Below are positions 31,752-43,500 of a stretch of 64,000 bases of DNA, piece after piece; within the stretch, counting starts at the first letter, position 1, and the number at the start of each line of letters is the position of its first letter. The translations under genes were made by a program, and so were the position numbers. The notes beneath the pieces were generated by a model that saw nothing but the letters and a program-made list of their open reading frames with translations, did no database searches and was not told the origin of the DNA. The DNA is from Zygnema cylindricum (taxonomy: Eukaryota; Streptophyta; Zygnematophyceae; Zygnematales; Zygnemataceae): positions 20,530-84,529 of the forward strand of contig JBBHKE010003331.1 in the NCBI GenBank assembly GCA_037447655.1. Direction: 5' to 3'.

Positions 31752-34700
31752 ATGGCTGACAGCCGGAAGCCATCTCTGGCCTTACTTGGTGCTGGATTAT
31801 TTGTGAAAGATCAATATGTCAATATTCTTCGTGATGTATCCCATGTTATCCATTTAAAGTATGTGTGGAGCAGGTCTCAGGTGTGCTCACATCAGCCTTG
31901 TTCCCTCAGATTTTGCCTTTTACAACTTTTCGCTCATTATGTTTTTCCAGGCTGGTTTCTGTTACTGGTGGCTAATGTGGTGACAACTAGGAATCCCTTC
32001 CGCTGAATCTTCCACACAAACATTTCGCTATGTCTTGTTTTTTATTTTTAGGCTTTTTGTGCTTTTTACTCTTTTGTTTTGTCATCTTGCATTACTATTT
32101 TTTATTGCATTGTGATGTTATGATATTCTTTTGATGTAGGGACCTGCTGAAGAAGTTACAGCTCTTGTAAATGAGTACACTGATGCATCTGCGCTGTTTG
32201 GAGAAGATGGTCTCGAAAAAATTCTTCAAGATCCTTACATACAAGCAGTTGCAATTGTGTTACCTGCTTTGGTTCAAGTGAGTTTTTAACCTGGTATAAT
32301 GCTGAAGCCAATAAAGTACCCTTCATAGAAGAATGGCATTTCAGAAGAAATGAAGCTCATCTAATGCAGGTTGAGTTACTAGCATATGGGATTCTTATTG
32401 AGCAAGCTTCCAAGCCAAGACGCACAATGCAGCCTTGTCGGAAACTTACACCTTATAAGGCCTTAATGGATAGGAATATATCACTCATTTATCTTAATTG
32501 TTTTGATTAACGAGTTTGCCTAGGCTTATTGATTGTATGCTGGAAACAATTTGCAGCCCGAGATGGTGATCAGAGCGCTTCGAGCTGGCAAGCATGTTAT
32601 TCAAGGTGAGTTTTATGAAATCAGGGTCTTAGTAGATTGTGTCTCCTGAAGGTTGGCAAAGGGGACTTGTAGCATCATAAATGGCTATTTGTCACCATTT
32701 ACGAGAGTTTACAAGCATAGTCTTGGGACATGCGAATAAAAATTGTTTCAATGATGGATTTTCAATGTTGTCTGGCGTATGGTGTCCAATGTTACCCTTG
32801 TTACCGTTAGAATGGCCAAAATATTCAGTTTAAGAAATAGATTTACATGCAACTCGTGATTTTTTAATCTAAGAAGGGAAAGCAAGGGGTAGAAATGTGG
32901 TCGTTTTCTTCTTCGTTTATTGACTTGTGTTTTGCCGGGCCATCGTTTTTGCCTTGCCTGCAGAAAAGCCTGTAGCTGCAAGTAAGTTACCCATTTGACT
33001 TGAAGGACGTTATGCTCGCTCCATCATCCGTAGGTAGTTATTATGAAGGTTGTATCCTATCAGGTGGTTTGTTTGCGTAAGCAATGATTTGCTTGCATGC
33101 AATACCTTAATTAAATTATGAGTATTTTGGATGTCAAGATGGTTTAGATTGCTATATCTTCCGGTCGATGGGGAGTTTGCACTACAGAACAGTAGAATAG
33201 TAGAATTAGGCTGCATGGTTGTCAAAATCTGTGCCGAATTTTAAAGTTTGCTTGGCAATGTTGATGCTGTAGTTTAAAACTTCAAGTGCTTACAAATCTC
33301 TGCTTCTCGTTTCTTCTAATGCATTTAGCTTACGGTTTTGTTTCTTGTTGCAGATGTGAAGGGGGCATTGGAGATTCTAAAAGCTCACCGGAGTCTTTCT
33401 GAAGGCCGGAACAAGGTTCCAATTTGGGCAGTTGCAGAGAATTATCGCTTCGAGCCAGGCCTTGAAAAGGTAAGATTACAGTAGTAGCTACGAAGAACCT
33501 GTATGTGCTGTGTTTCTGAAGTTTGTTCAACCCATTGTCAAGACATTTATAAATGACTTACATTCTTTGCTAAGAATGGCTCTTGAACTTGTTTAGCTGA
33601 TATTAAATCGCTGAACACCTCCTCTCCTCTTTCTGTGCGGAAATATTTCTTATTTTTTCCTTTATTTTGTTGGAAATTGCAGGCTGGCCAGATGGTTAAG
33701 GAACTGGGCGAGGTTATGATGGTTGAAGTCATCATAGAATCACCAATGAACACGGGCAATCGATACTTTAGCAGTGAATGGCGTCGTGATCCTGCTTTTC
33801 TTGTGGGTCACCATTTTCTGCTGTGCGTGGTCTTGGCCTTGCATTGGTGTCTTTCTGCGTTTTAATCGTCACCACAGAATTTGGCTTCGTGATCATTTCA
33901 GAATCTGAACTGTGAACAATATCTTGTTGTTTTGCAGAAAGGTTGATGTTATACTTATAATTGTGTGCCTAAACCATAAGTACTTGCTCTTTACCACTGG
34001 TTTTTGTAAGATGTAGCTGGTGTGGTTCACGCATTATCTTTCTGCCTAATTCTTAGTTTTTTTACTCCTACGTGAAAATGACTGGTGAGTCCTGAACACG
34101 AGGACCATTGGTATGACAGAACTTCCATCGATACCACAATTCGTCCCTGACATACTGCCTTAACTTGTTGATATGCTGGGTGTAGTACTGTCCATTTAAT
34201 GTCCAGGAAGTTCCAGATTATTGCACATTGTAGGTGCATATTGAATGTCTTCCGATTTTTTTTGTGACAAAATGGGAGCACTTATGGTCATCGAGTGGGC
34301 ATTTTGCAGGGAGCCTTTTTGATAGATGGTGGAGTGCATTTTATTGCTGGTCTGAGGATGGTAAGCTGATCCTTTCCCTGAAGCTTCAGTTTGTGTTATT
34401 CTGCTGTATGATTACGTCTTGCATCGGCATAATTTGGTTGTAGGCCTGTGCTGCGTCTTGTTCTTGTTCGTCTAGATAGAATGTGGTTGGTGTTGAGTTT
34501 ACAAGAACGAGATCACGATGGAAATAGGAAAATTGTGCAATTTGGTGAAACCACTGTGCATGTCATGAACAGGAAGTGATGACAAAAAAATGTTGAAAGT
34601 TTTATGGTGCAGAAGAATGTTGTGCTTGAATCTTAAAATCTTTTTTTTTCTTTTTTAGTTCTTCTTTTGCATCAGCTCCTTGACTGTACCTAACAAGCAC

Positions 34701-37130
34701 AAACTATAATGGGCAAGCTCATTGGATGAGCATTAACAAGCTCGATGTTGTCTTTACTTTACTTTTTAGGCCATGTCCTTGAGTTTACAAGTCTTCACTT
34801 ATCCTTCTCCCACTGGACTTCGGCAGTATTGTAGACATTACTTAGCCTTGCTGTCAGCATCTGATATCTGGCCATTGCACTTATGAATGTAGAAACTGTA
34901 CTTGTTTGTGATAATTTGAAAAGATGTTTAAACAACGAACGAGAAGAAATTCTAGGTCCTTTGTCAAAAGCTGCGTAAAAATTGCAAATGTTGATGGGGG
35001 TCTCAAGATATCCTCGGAGTAGGAAGAAGGGAAATAGATGCTTACATGTTTGTCGGGGCTGGTTCCAATAGATTGTTGGATGCGAAGTAACGTCCATCAG
35101 TGCTATAACGAGTCACAAGGACAAATCTCTTCCTCCTCCGGACAATGTTGCAGCTGTGATGTATGTTAACCAACCACCTCTTGATTCTAACTTGAACCGT
35201 TTTTATATAGATTTTTCTTTACCAACAAGCTGAAGTATTCGGAATCTGACAGGTTTGCCAGTTTTACAGGCAGTTTGAGAATGGTGCATCAGGCACTATG
35301 GTTATATCTTACTCGGCGACCTCTCGCAAGGTGAGAAGCTACTTTCCTAGTGTGTATTGTCGATGCAAGTAGAAGAGGAATTCTGGTGACCATTGATGTC
35401 TTTTTTGTAAATCACTTTTTGCTAACAAATTCTTGTTGGCTTTTCGATCACATTAGACAGTCATTGTTTACAATTGTTTAAACATCTTCTTTAAGTTTGT
35501 TGTATGGGGTGTCATTGCGTCCTTTGTAGAAAAAGGGAGCATGTGGATGTCATAGGGTGTTTAGCGCTCAAATCCTGAAGTAAGTGAAGCGGCGTTTCCA
35601 GCCATGCACAACCATCCGAGTGTATAGCCTTTGGCTGAACAGGATCTCTAATTTACACACTCTACAACCTATATCCGAAAAAGCAGAGATGTATACCAGT
35701 TGAATGAGTAGCATGGTTCTCTTGTGCAGATGTGAGTTGACTTACTGTCTCACATGGTTGCACCACACCCAGGTTGTGGTAACCATGTCTTAATTGCAAT
35801 GTCTTAATCCACTTATGGGGGGGGGAAAGAGGAGAGGGAAAGAGGAGAGGGAAAGAGGGCGGGGAAAGAAAGGGCAGCAATATTTTTGCTGGGCATGATT
35901 GTGCCGGGATAGCCTGTCGCCATCTAGCATACAACTTTGTTTTAAACTCGCCAAGTATGATGAGTGAATATGAACTAATATGTTTAAATCCTAGTTTTTG
36001 AATTGAAATGCAAGAAAGTTCTTCGCTTTTCCACTAATGCGTCACCCAGTGGAGTAGCTTATCGCAGCTATCACAAGTTCCACCTTGCCATTTTCTGGCA
36101 TTTTCTGGCATTTTTCTCTATTGGATGTTGCTAACTGCAAGACTTTGGCTCGCAAGAGTTTGTACACACATAATGTAGCAAATGGGGCTTGTGTACTAAA
36201 TGGAGTGTTGTCGATGATCATCGATCATCATTCATTCTAGGTGAGCTGGCGAATTGTGTGCGAAAAGGGGACTGTCGAAGCAGAACGTGGCTCTGAAGAT
36301 GGAAAGCATGGTTATTTTGTAAGCACGGTGACATGTCCCTTATCTTGTTTGTGGGTTGTTTTTTTTCGTTCTTTTTATAGCTGCTGTTGAAAAGTTGTAG
36401 AGTTGCATGACTATTATCGATAATTAGAGGTATCTCATGTCCTGACCCACTTACAATGTGCTTTCATACTGATTTATGACTGTTTTAATATGACCATTTG
36501 TTCATCTGTTAATGCAAGAAGAGGTCACAAGGATTGTCATTTTCGTAAATAAGTGACTTTTCTGTAGACGTGGGAGTGTAGATTGACAGCAAGGATGGTT
36601 ACAAGTTTACCAGCTTTTGATCTTGGCTCCAGGCACTGCATTATTTGCAACTATTATACTGATGCACATCCAGTTTGTTTTGTTTTGTTTTGATTTTTTT
36701 TTTAAACAGGCCACTCTGTATCCATCGTCGGGCTCCCCAGAAAAATCATTTTTTCCTTTTGAAGGCGTCCAAAACGAGCTGAAAGCTTTTGCTACAGATG
36801 TTGCAAATGCACATTCAAAGGTAACGTTCTTAAAGGTGTCCTTTCTCGTGGGTCTTCAACTTGGGATTTGAATTTGCCAAGAAGAAGAGCATCTATATCC
36901 ATTGCTTATGCGTGTGTATCCTAGTGAAGAAAGCTTTCTAGGTTCTCCGAGTGGTTCTGACGATGAATTGGTTTATTAAATGGTTATTTTTTTATGAGCA
37001 GGTAAGTAAATGGGAGGCAGATCCTCGAAGTGCGCCGATAGAGGCAATTCGTGACCTGGCGCTAGTTGAGGCAATGGTGGCCTCAGGAGTCTTTAAAATG
37101 GGCAACGTTGTTGTGGAGTCAATTATGTGA
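31752..37130 (+). CDS. GFO/IDH/MocA-type NAD(P) oxidoreductase
   Basis: There are 12 exons: 31752-31880, 32140-32277, 32557-32605, 32964-32981, 33354-33469, 33683-33802, 34310-34360, 35072-35160, 35270-35330, 36241-36318, 36710-36820 and 37002-37130. All phases agree, giving 362 residues, the usual family length. The Rossmann start is SLALLGAGLFVKDQY. The AGKHVIQEKPVAA signature holds the conserved EKP lysine. AVAENYRFEPG, YFSSEWRRD and FLIDGGVHFIAGLRM belong to the C-terminal alpha/beta domain. Members are soluble dehydrogenases acting on sugar-like or small substrates; the substrate here is unknown. Exon 4 is only 18 nt. The exon 9 acceptor is the second AG (TTTTACAG at 35269), because the first would put the exon out of frame. 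Confidence 0.9.
32964..32981 (+). other. 18-nt microexon encoding the EKP motif
   Basis: AAAAGCCTGTAGCTGCAA lies between TGCCTGCAG and GTAAGT. Joined to the G ending exon 3 and to AT opening exon 5, it reads E-K-P-V-A-A-N, exactly the conserved motif. Skipping it would keep the frame but delete the signature lysine. Confidence 0.85.
35817..35874. repeat. homopurine tract in intron
   Basis: About 58 bases of almost only G and A on the plus strand, including a run of nine or ten G and repeats of GAGGAGAGGGAAA. It lies in intron 9 of the oxidoreductase gene. Confidence 0.9.
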
Positions 37131-40100
37131 TCATCTTCTGGTGGCGCGTGATTGTAACAGGTGCCATTTACACACTCCAATTACCTGGTCGTCAAAATGG
37201 TCCCTGTCCCTGTTTATCAAAACGGTTCCATTTCTCCATCTAAATGCTGACCATTCAATTTTTACATCTGAATTCTGACCTTTTTGTTGGACACTTGTCA
37301 TCTTTCACTTCCGTGTCCTTTTCTTGTTTCCAAAATTTGACTGTGAAGTCAATTTTGATACCTGCTTGGGAATAAGGGATGGCTGTGTACAATTTGGCAC
37401 TAAATCCTTGACGTTTCAGGCTTACTCAATGCAACGTGGTAAATTGACTGCATTTCTCAGGTGCTGTGGAAAAACAAATGTGGTGGTTCCTTCTCCACAC
37501 AAACAATTGGTTAGGCTTAACTCGTCGTGACTTGATTGCATTCAGTGGTTGGTAGAGGGGGTCAACATCTAGGTTCTCAAAGCACCTACTAGTATGCAGT
37601 GGAAAGTTTTTGACTAATTAAAAATGATGAGCTGTTGAATGGCCACCCAAAGCAACTGAAGAGAGAAATCTTTTTGGCAGGATCTTTTGGCCCTGACAGA
37701 TCAGACAGTCTGTGGATGGCAGTGCTAGATGTTGTAACTAAGCTGGCTTCTATACTGTTTGGGTTTGTAGATGGGAATTCATTGAATATGAATGTTCTCA
37801 AGATTTTACTTACATAATTAGCTTAATATCAGTTTACTAGCTTAATTTTCATACCTTTTTTATTCATCTATTGCCCTCAATAGACTTATGTTCAAAATGT
37901 AAAATCATATGTCTGGCTTTTTTACATCGAATGAAAATTTCCTGCAGTGGAATCTTTAAGAGACAAGTCACAAGTCACAGTAGATTTTGACTATGGAGAA
38001 TCCTGGCAAGGTTCCTTTTTTTTTATGCGTGATCTGTGAAACGCCCTTATGTTTAAAAGATGAGTGGCTAGAAATTTTGACAGGCATGGAGAGACACCTT
38101 TCCTGATAATACAGCAACGAAGAGTAAAAAAAAAGCAGCCAGGCGGGAGGTAATGCACAACATCTGCACAAGCCATCCAAAGTGCTTTGGGCAGCGGGCC
38201 CATGTAACTGTAACTTAGTGGCATAACTTGTTTTTTAGTGAACTGTACTAGTTTCTGGGCGTTACACATGCCTGTAAGAAAAACTCGTCACTTACAGTAG
38301 AGACATTTGTATGCGTTGCTTCATTTTGTGACGAAGTAAAAATATTTGAAGAAGCTGCTTAATATTGTTACGATGTAAAATGGTCGACATTGATTTGTTT
38401 TAGCATTGTCGCTTCAAGATGATGTACGTTGTGCTTTGGTTTATCCATTTTCTTCATACTACAACAGATTTTCCCAATGCAACATTCAATTCTGAGGAAA
38501 ATGATAGGAAAGAAGCTTTACTTTAGCACATAGGCACACAGTCTTAGTTTTTGAAATATACAATTATACTTATGGTGTTGCATATCCAACCCGACAGTCA
38601 TTTTCATAATACACAAATGACATGAAATAACATGGCACGTTTTTTGGAAGGTCTCCAATCAATTCTACCAACGCGTTTTTCACTTGTAATGGTGGATACC
38701 AGGTGGAGTCTACGTTCCCTGGAGTCTTATAAACATTCTCTAGCTCAAAGGTTAGCATCAATATGATATAAATGTCCTTTATACGTCAAGGTGATAACAA
38801 GTATAGCAGCGAGTGATTTTGTGGATAAACAAAATGCAAACTCATTAATCCCTTGTCACAAATGTTACTACCAAATAACTTAAAATTAGCAAACTAAGCA
38901 CTACATGAAGAGTCTTGAGTCAATTTTGTGAACCTCAGAATCCGTGTTCGTTGAACCATTCTACTTTATGATGATGAAGCAAAACATGCATAAATGAGAT
39001 TCAGTTCCAAACTAGATTGTCAAACATGTATCTGAATGGGATTTTTTTGGCCAACAGACGAACCAAGGTAAGCTTTAGGGTTAAAAACAAAATGCATAAG
39101 AAAACTCCCACACCAAAAGCTAAAAAATACAAAAAGCTCATGGAATTTTAATTGTGATCAGAATCCATCTATCACAAAACGTAAGCGGAGAACTGGGACC
39201 ATAATTTCAGCGGCATTACTTTGTTATTCCGATAAGATCCATATATGTAGCCTACAATTCAGCTCTACAAGTGGAAACTACTTCTGTAGTGCAACATGCA
39301 TTGCCCATAATTAACTAATAATAGATGCATAACTGACATATACATTTTTCAGTTTCTGTGTCATCTTGGCAATGTGTTCAAAACGAAGCATTTTCTGATT
39401 TTTTCCTCCATCCTGCAGAGTTCTCAGTTTGAGTAGAAAATGCAATAATTTTCATGCCATAATCAACCTATTTCTTCTTTTTTTTCTTTACCTTTTTTTT
39501 CACAGTATCATGAGAGCCTGATGTCTTTCTGGCGTCAATCAGTGTCAAAACTAGACTGTAGAGCTAAGAAGCATCAAGACATGGGAAGACAGATGGTTGG
39601 TCCCACAATAACGACACAGGAACGACATCCAAAAGAGGACGTTGCGAGAAAAATGGAATTTTGTAAACAAAAGAAGAAGAGAAGAGAGGGCACAAAAGCT
39701 GCTCCTGTCCCATCTCTTCCACTCCCCCTCCCTTTACCTGTTTTTCTTCAAATGTCACTTCCTCCTCCTACACCTCTCCCATGCCTTCTGCCTCTGCGAC
39801 TCCCCTGCCTTTCACCTATCACCTTGACACTAATTAACCTAAACTCCACAAACAGTTACCTTGCCCCTACCTTCTCCTTGCTTACCGCCCTTCAACGACA
39901 GCACAGGTGTCGAAACGTCTTCTCCAATCATCCATCGCACCTCTAAAGGAAAAAGAGAACGAAAAAACGGAAACGATAGTGAAAAACGGTACGAATATGA
40001 GAATACAAATTCAATATCTGATATCCTTGAGACGTGGCAGCTGCCAAACAGGACACGGAACTTCCTTCTAGAAACGTAAACTTCCTTCTGGAAACATAAA

Positions 40101-40589
40101 CAAATATTCTAAAACATAAATCAAAAGTGCGAAAAACGTGTGCAAACGCTATATCTAGTAGCAGCATATTATATGCGTACTATACCTTCAAATAACATAT
40201 AATACGCATAGAACACTGTGCTAAACAGCTAAACTGCTAAAGAAATATATCGTTTGCACGCGTTTTCGCACTTTTGATCTATAGTTCTAAAACTAAAAAG
40301 TAAAGTCCATTGAACCATGATTTTAGACTACATTCTCGGGCGACCAGAAAACTATGCAGATGGTAATCTTAGGGAGTAGGACAGTACAGTAGGGAATAAA
40401 CTTGAATATAAACTTGAGAAAAAGCTCAAAGAACATTTTTATTTGACTTCTACATTTGCGAAACCGGCTGCCGAAGAAGTGGCAAGTGCCAGTCGGATCT
40501 TTTTTTTTTCTGAACTTGTAAGAAATCAATCACGTTTTTTTGTCTCTTCATTTTGCGGTAGTGTAGTGACAGCAAGCAGAGTAGCGGCC
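37131..40589. other. intergenic, no gene recognised
   Basis: It contains the 3' UTR of the oxidoreductase gene and the small TIR element at 40111-40287. Open frames at 37324-37530 and 39521-39946 have no family features, and the latter is a low-complexity Pro/Leu frame over a CT-rich stretch. Confidence 0.5.
40111..40287. mobile_element. ~180-bp TIR element (MITE), copy 2
   Basis: Ends ATAAATCAAAAGTGCGAAAA and TTTTCGCACTTTTGATCTAT are inverted repeats extending inward through GTTTGCACGCG. TTCTAAAAC occurs on both sides (about 40108-40116 and 40284-40292) and could be a 9-bp target duplication, which would suggest a MULE-type origin. The exact edge is ambiguous by a few bases. Confidence 0.7.
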
Positions 40590-43500
40590 ATGGCTTCAGC
40601 AGTTGGATCACAACTGAAATTTTCTGTCGGGCATGAGACCGGCCTCAATATCTCATTACTAGATGCCCAGAATGTTACTATTAATTGCTCTCAGATATCA
40701 CTCTGTAAAATTAGAACTGGACAGAGAAACAATTTCTTAGGCACACCATTGCAGTTGAAGGGGAGATTTCCAAGTCAAATCTCCCAGGGAAAGTCAAGTA
40801 GAATGCAGGTTTTAGCGCTGAATGTAACGACTGCTGAAAGCAGCAGTAAGGGTAAGTCTGTGATTTGCAAACTTCTATTGTTTTTTTTTTTCAATTATCA
40901 AACAACCTTCAATGCAGTCTTACTTATTTGTTATTTGCTGTATTTCTTGACGGTGATCTTGAATTACTTGAGAGATGTCTTATTATAGCAAGTTGGTGTC
41001 TTATTATAGCTGGGAATGTATCCTGACGATCCCCCGGTATCCTTCTATTTGTTTGTTCGAAACTTTTCAGGTGGTGGTGTGCTGGACTTCCTTTTTGGTC
41101 TTTTTAAGGGAAAGAAGACAGAAGAAATGGCAGAACCTCTCGGAGAACCTCAAGAGACTAAAGAATATGCGCGAACAGTCTTTGTTGCTGGAGCTACTGG
41201 GAGGACAGGGACTTACATTGTGAAGCAATTGCTGGAGAAAGGGTATAAAGTAGTTGCCCTCACGTCATCCAGTGAGAAAGCTGAGGTGTGTATATGTGAA
41301 CGACAGTAGATACACTTGAGATTTTACTACTTTTGGTTTGGAATAAAGAACAATTGCTGCTTGGAATTATCTGATTAGTCTTTTTGATTGATTGATTTGT
41401 TTTAACACTAAAGTCGCCTGTCTTTGGTTTTTTTTTACAGAAATTGGTGGAGGCGACTGGGGTCAGTGCGGGGGAAGCTGTAAAAGGAAAGCTGGTAACA
41501 GCCGTAGGAAGTCTCCTCGATGAATTTGCTTTAGAGGTTGCCATGACGGGCTGTGACTCTGTCATTTGCACTCTCGGATCAAAATATACACCAAATGGAT
41601 TTGCTGAAGGAAGCTCTCCAGAGGTAATTTCTTGTTCCTACGATGGCCTGCTTTTAAAAAAAAAATTAGGCATTGAATGGGTGTGTTCCTTAGCTGGTGT
41701 GATCTACCGCTGCTGGCAACTTTTGCTTTGGTTTTTTGTAGAAATCAAGAGGTAAATTATTGTCTATCATCATATGGCCTTTCTTTATTTTTGAGAAAAG
41801 AATTAAATTGTGGTTCATTGCAGGACATATATAGCAAACTTGTGCCTGCATTGATCAAAGCATCAAGAAAGATGCTGGAGGGAAAGCCTAATGTGGAGAA
41901 GAAATCCTTGACAATTTTTGACTTCCAACAATCTGAGATTCTAGATGGGGCTACAGTTAATGGTTTATCACTAAATGGGACTTCGAACGGTGCTGCTACT
42001 AATGGCAGTATTTCAGCGGCTTCCACTTCAGTGGATTATGTGGATGGTTGGGTTCAACTAAATGACGGCATTATGGGTGGTATATCTGATGGAACCTTCC
42101 GTAGAGGCCAAGGTAAATAAACTTAATACCATTTGTTCTTCATTTAACTTCTAAGTCTAATTTGCTACCTGGATGTATAGTATTTCTGCATTCGTTTTTA
42201 ATCTTGATGTAGTTGTTGTAGATTTTTGATTTGTTGTTTCATCAGTCATGTCCCATCTGTGGAAAATTGTTGTTAGATTGCTGAAATTGTGTCGCTTGCT
42301 CTATCCTTAAAACTATGCATTCTGCATTGATTTTGTTCCTAATTCATTCAATTATGTTTCAACAAGTGTTTATGCAGATTCCGCTGTTTTTGAGGGCATT
42401 CTTCGTTCTGAGGGTGGAGGATTTTCTAGTACAAGGTGTGAAATTTGTGCACACATTCTTTTTGTCTCTTTGCTTTGGCAGATGGCTCAGCAGGTGTACT
42501 GCAGAGTAATGTTTTGCTACCTTTGTTTGGTTTTTATGCAGGAAGTCTAGTGAATGGCATTGTGTAGGGGTTACTCTCTGATAGGAATCAGTGTAATGCC
42601 CCTGTTTAATTTTAATTGTTCTCATTAGAGTCCTTTTGAGCATTTTTATTTGTTAATTCTTTGATAACCATTAAACGGTCATTAAATGGTTCCTTATTAA
42701 GAGTCTATTATAACCGTTTATAATAAGCATTTATGTGCAATAACCTAGTATTTTTGCCATTCTAGTTTTTGTCTTTTTTGATCTTTTGAAAGTCTCGTCA
42801 GCAAGAGATAAGGATACAAATTACGTAAGGCTTTTCCGAGGTCTCGCTAGAGTCTTGTTCTTGGTAACGGAATTTCATTTTCATTCACATTTTATTGACA
42901 CCTTTTATGTCCTGTCATTATCTGAGATGAGTTTTTGTTATGGACTTTCCAGAGGAAAGATTCCAAATGGACCTGTGGACCTATCAAGCTATGATGGGAT
43001 CTCCATCCGTGTAAAGGGCGATGGGCAGCGTTATAAACTCACAATTCGCACAGTGAGTATACTGAGAGGAAAGAAGTTCTTGGACAGATTTACCCTGCGA
43101 TATATGATATATATATCTTCACAGGATATTTTCTTGATATGACATTCAAACATAGAATCTTGGTTAGCTCTTTCATACTAGGCTTTTGTGCTTGTGAATT
43201 ACTTTACGATGGGTTTCTTATAAGGCTGTAAAACATGTGCGATTACTTATAAAACATGAGTATCTGTAGTCAGGTGTTGATATAATGTATTCTATGATTA
43301 TCACTCTGCTTCTTTTGCTTGCCTTTTTTAGGAAGCTGAATTCAAGGGGACACCTTATGCGGCCATGTTTGATACCGTCTGCGACATGTGGACAGATGTC
43401 TTCATTCCTTTTGATCAGTAAGTTTTTGTATCTCTAGCATAGGTTGATTTGTAACCAACATGGTCATTCTACAAGGAAATTGTGAATAGAAGTCAATCTG

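Noticed and set aside
31205-31759. 184-codon frame overlapping the oxidoreductase start
   Set aside because: It is in a different frame from the gene and has low-information composition. The family start MADSRKPSLALLGAG at 31752 explains the locus.
35251-35269. First AG (ATCTGACAG) as the exon 9 acceptor of the oxidoreductase gene
   Set aside because: With the phase-2 end of exon 8 it gives a wrong frame. The next AG (TTTTACAG) gives VMQFENGASGTM as in the family.
39521-39946. 141-codon plus-strand frame before the SDR-CIA30 gene
   Set aside because: The Pro/Leu/Ser-rich translation comes from a CT-rich stretch. It has no domain, and no splice or start context supports it.
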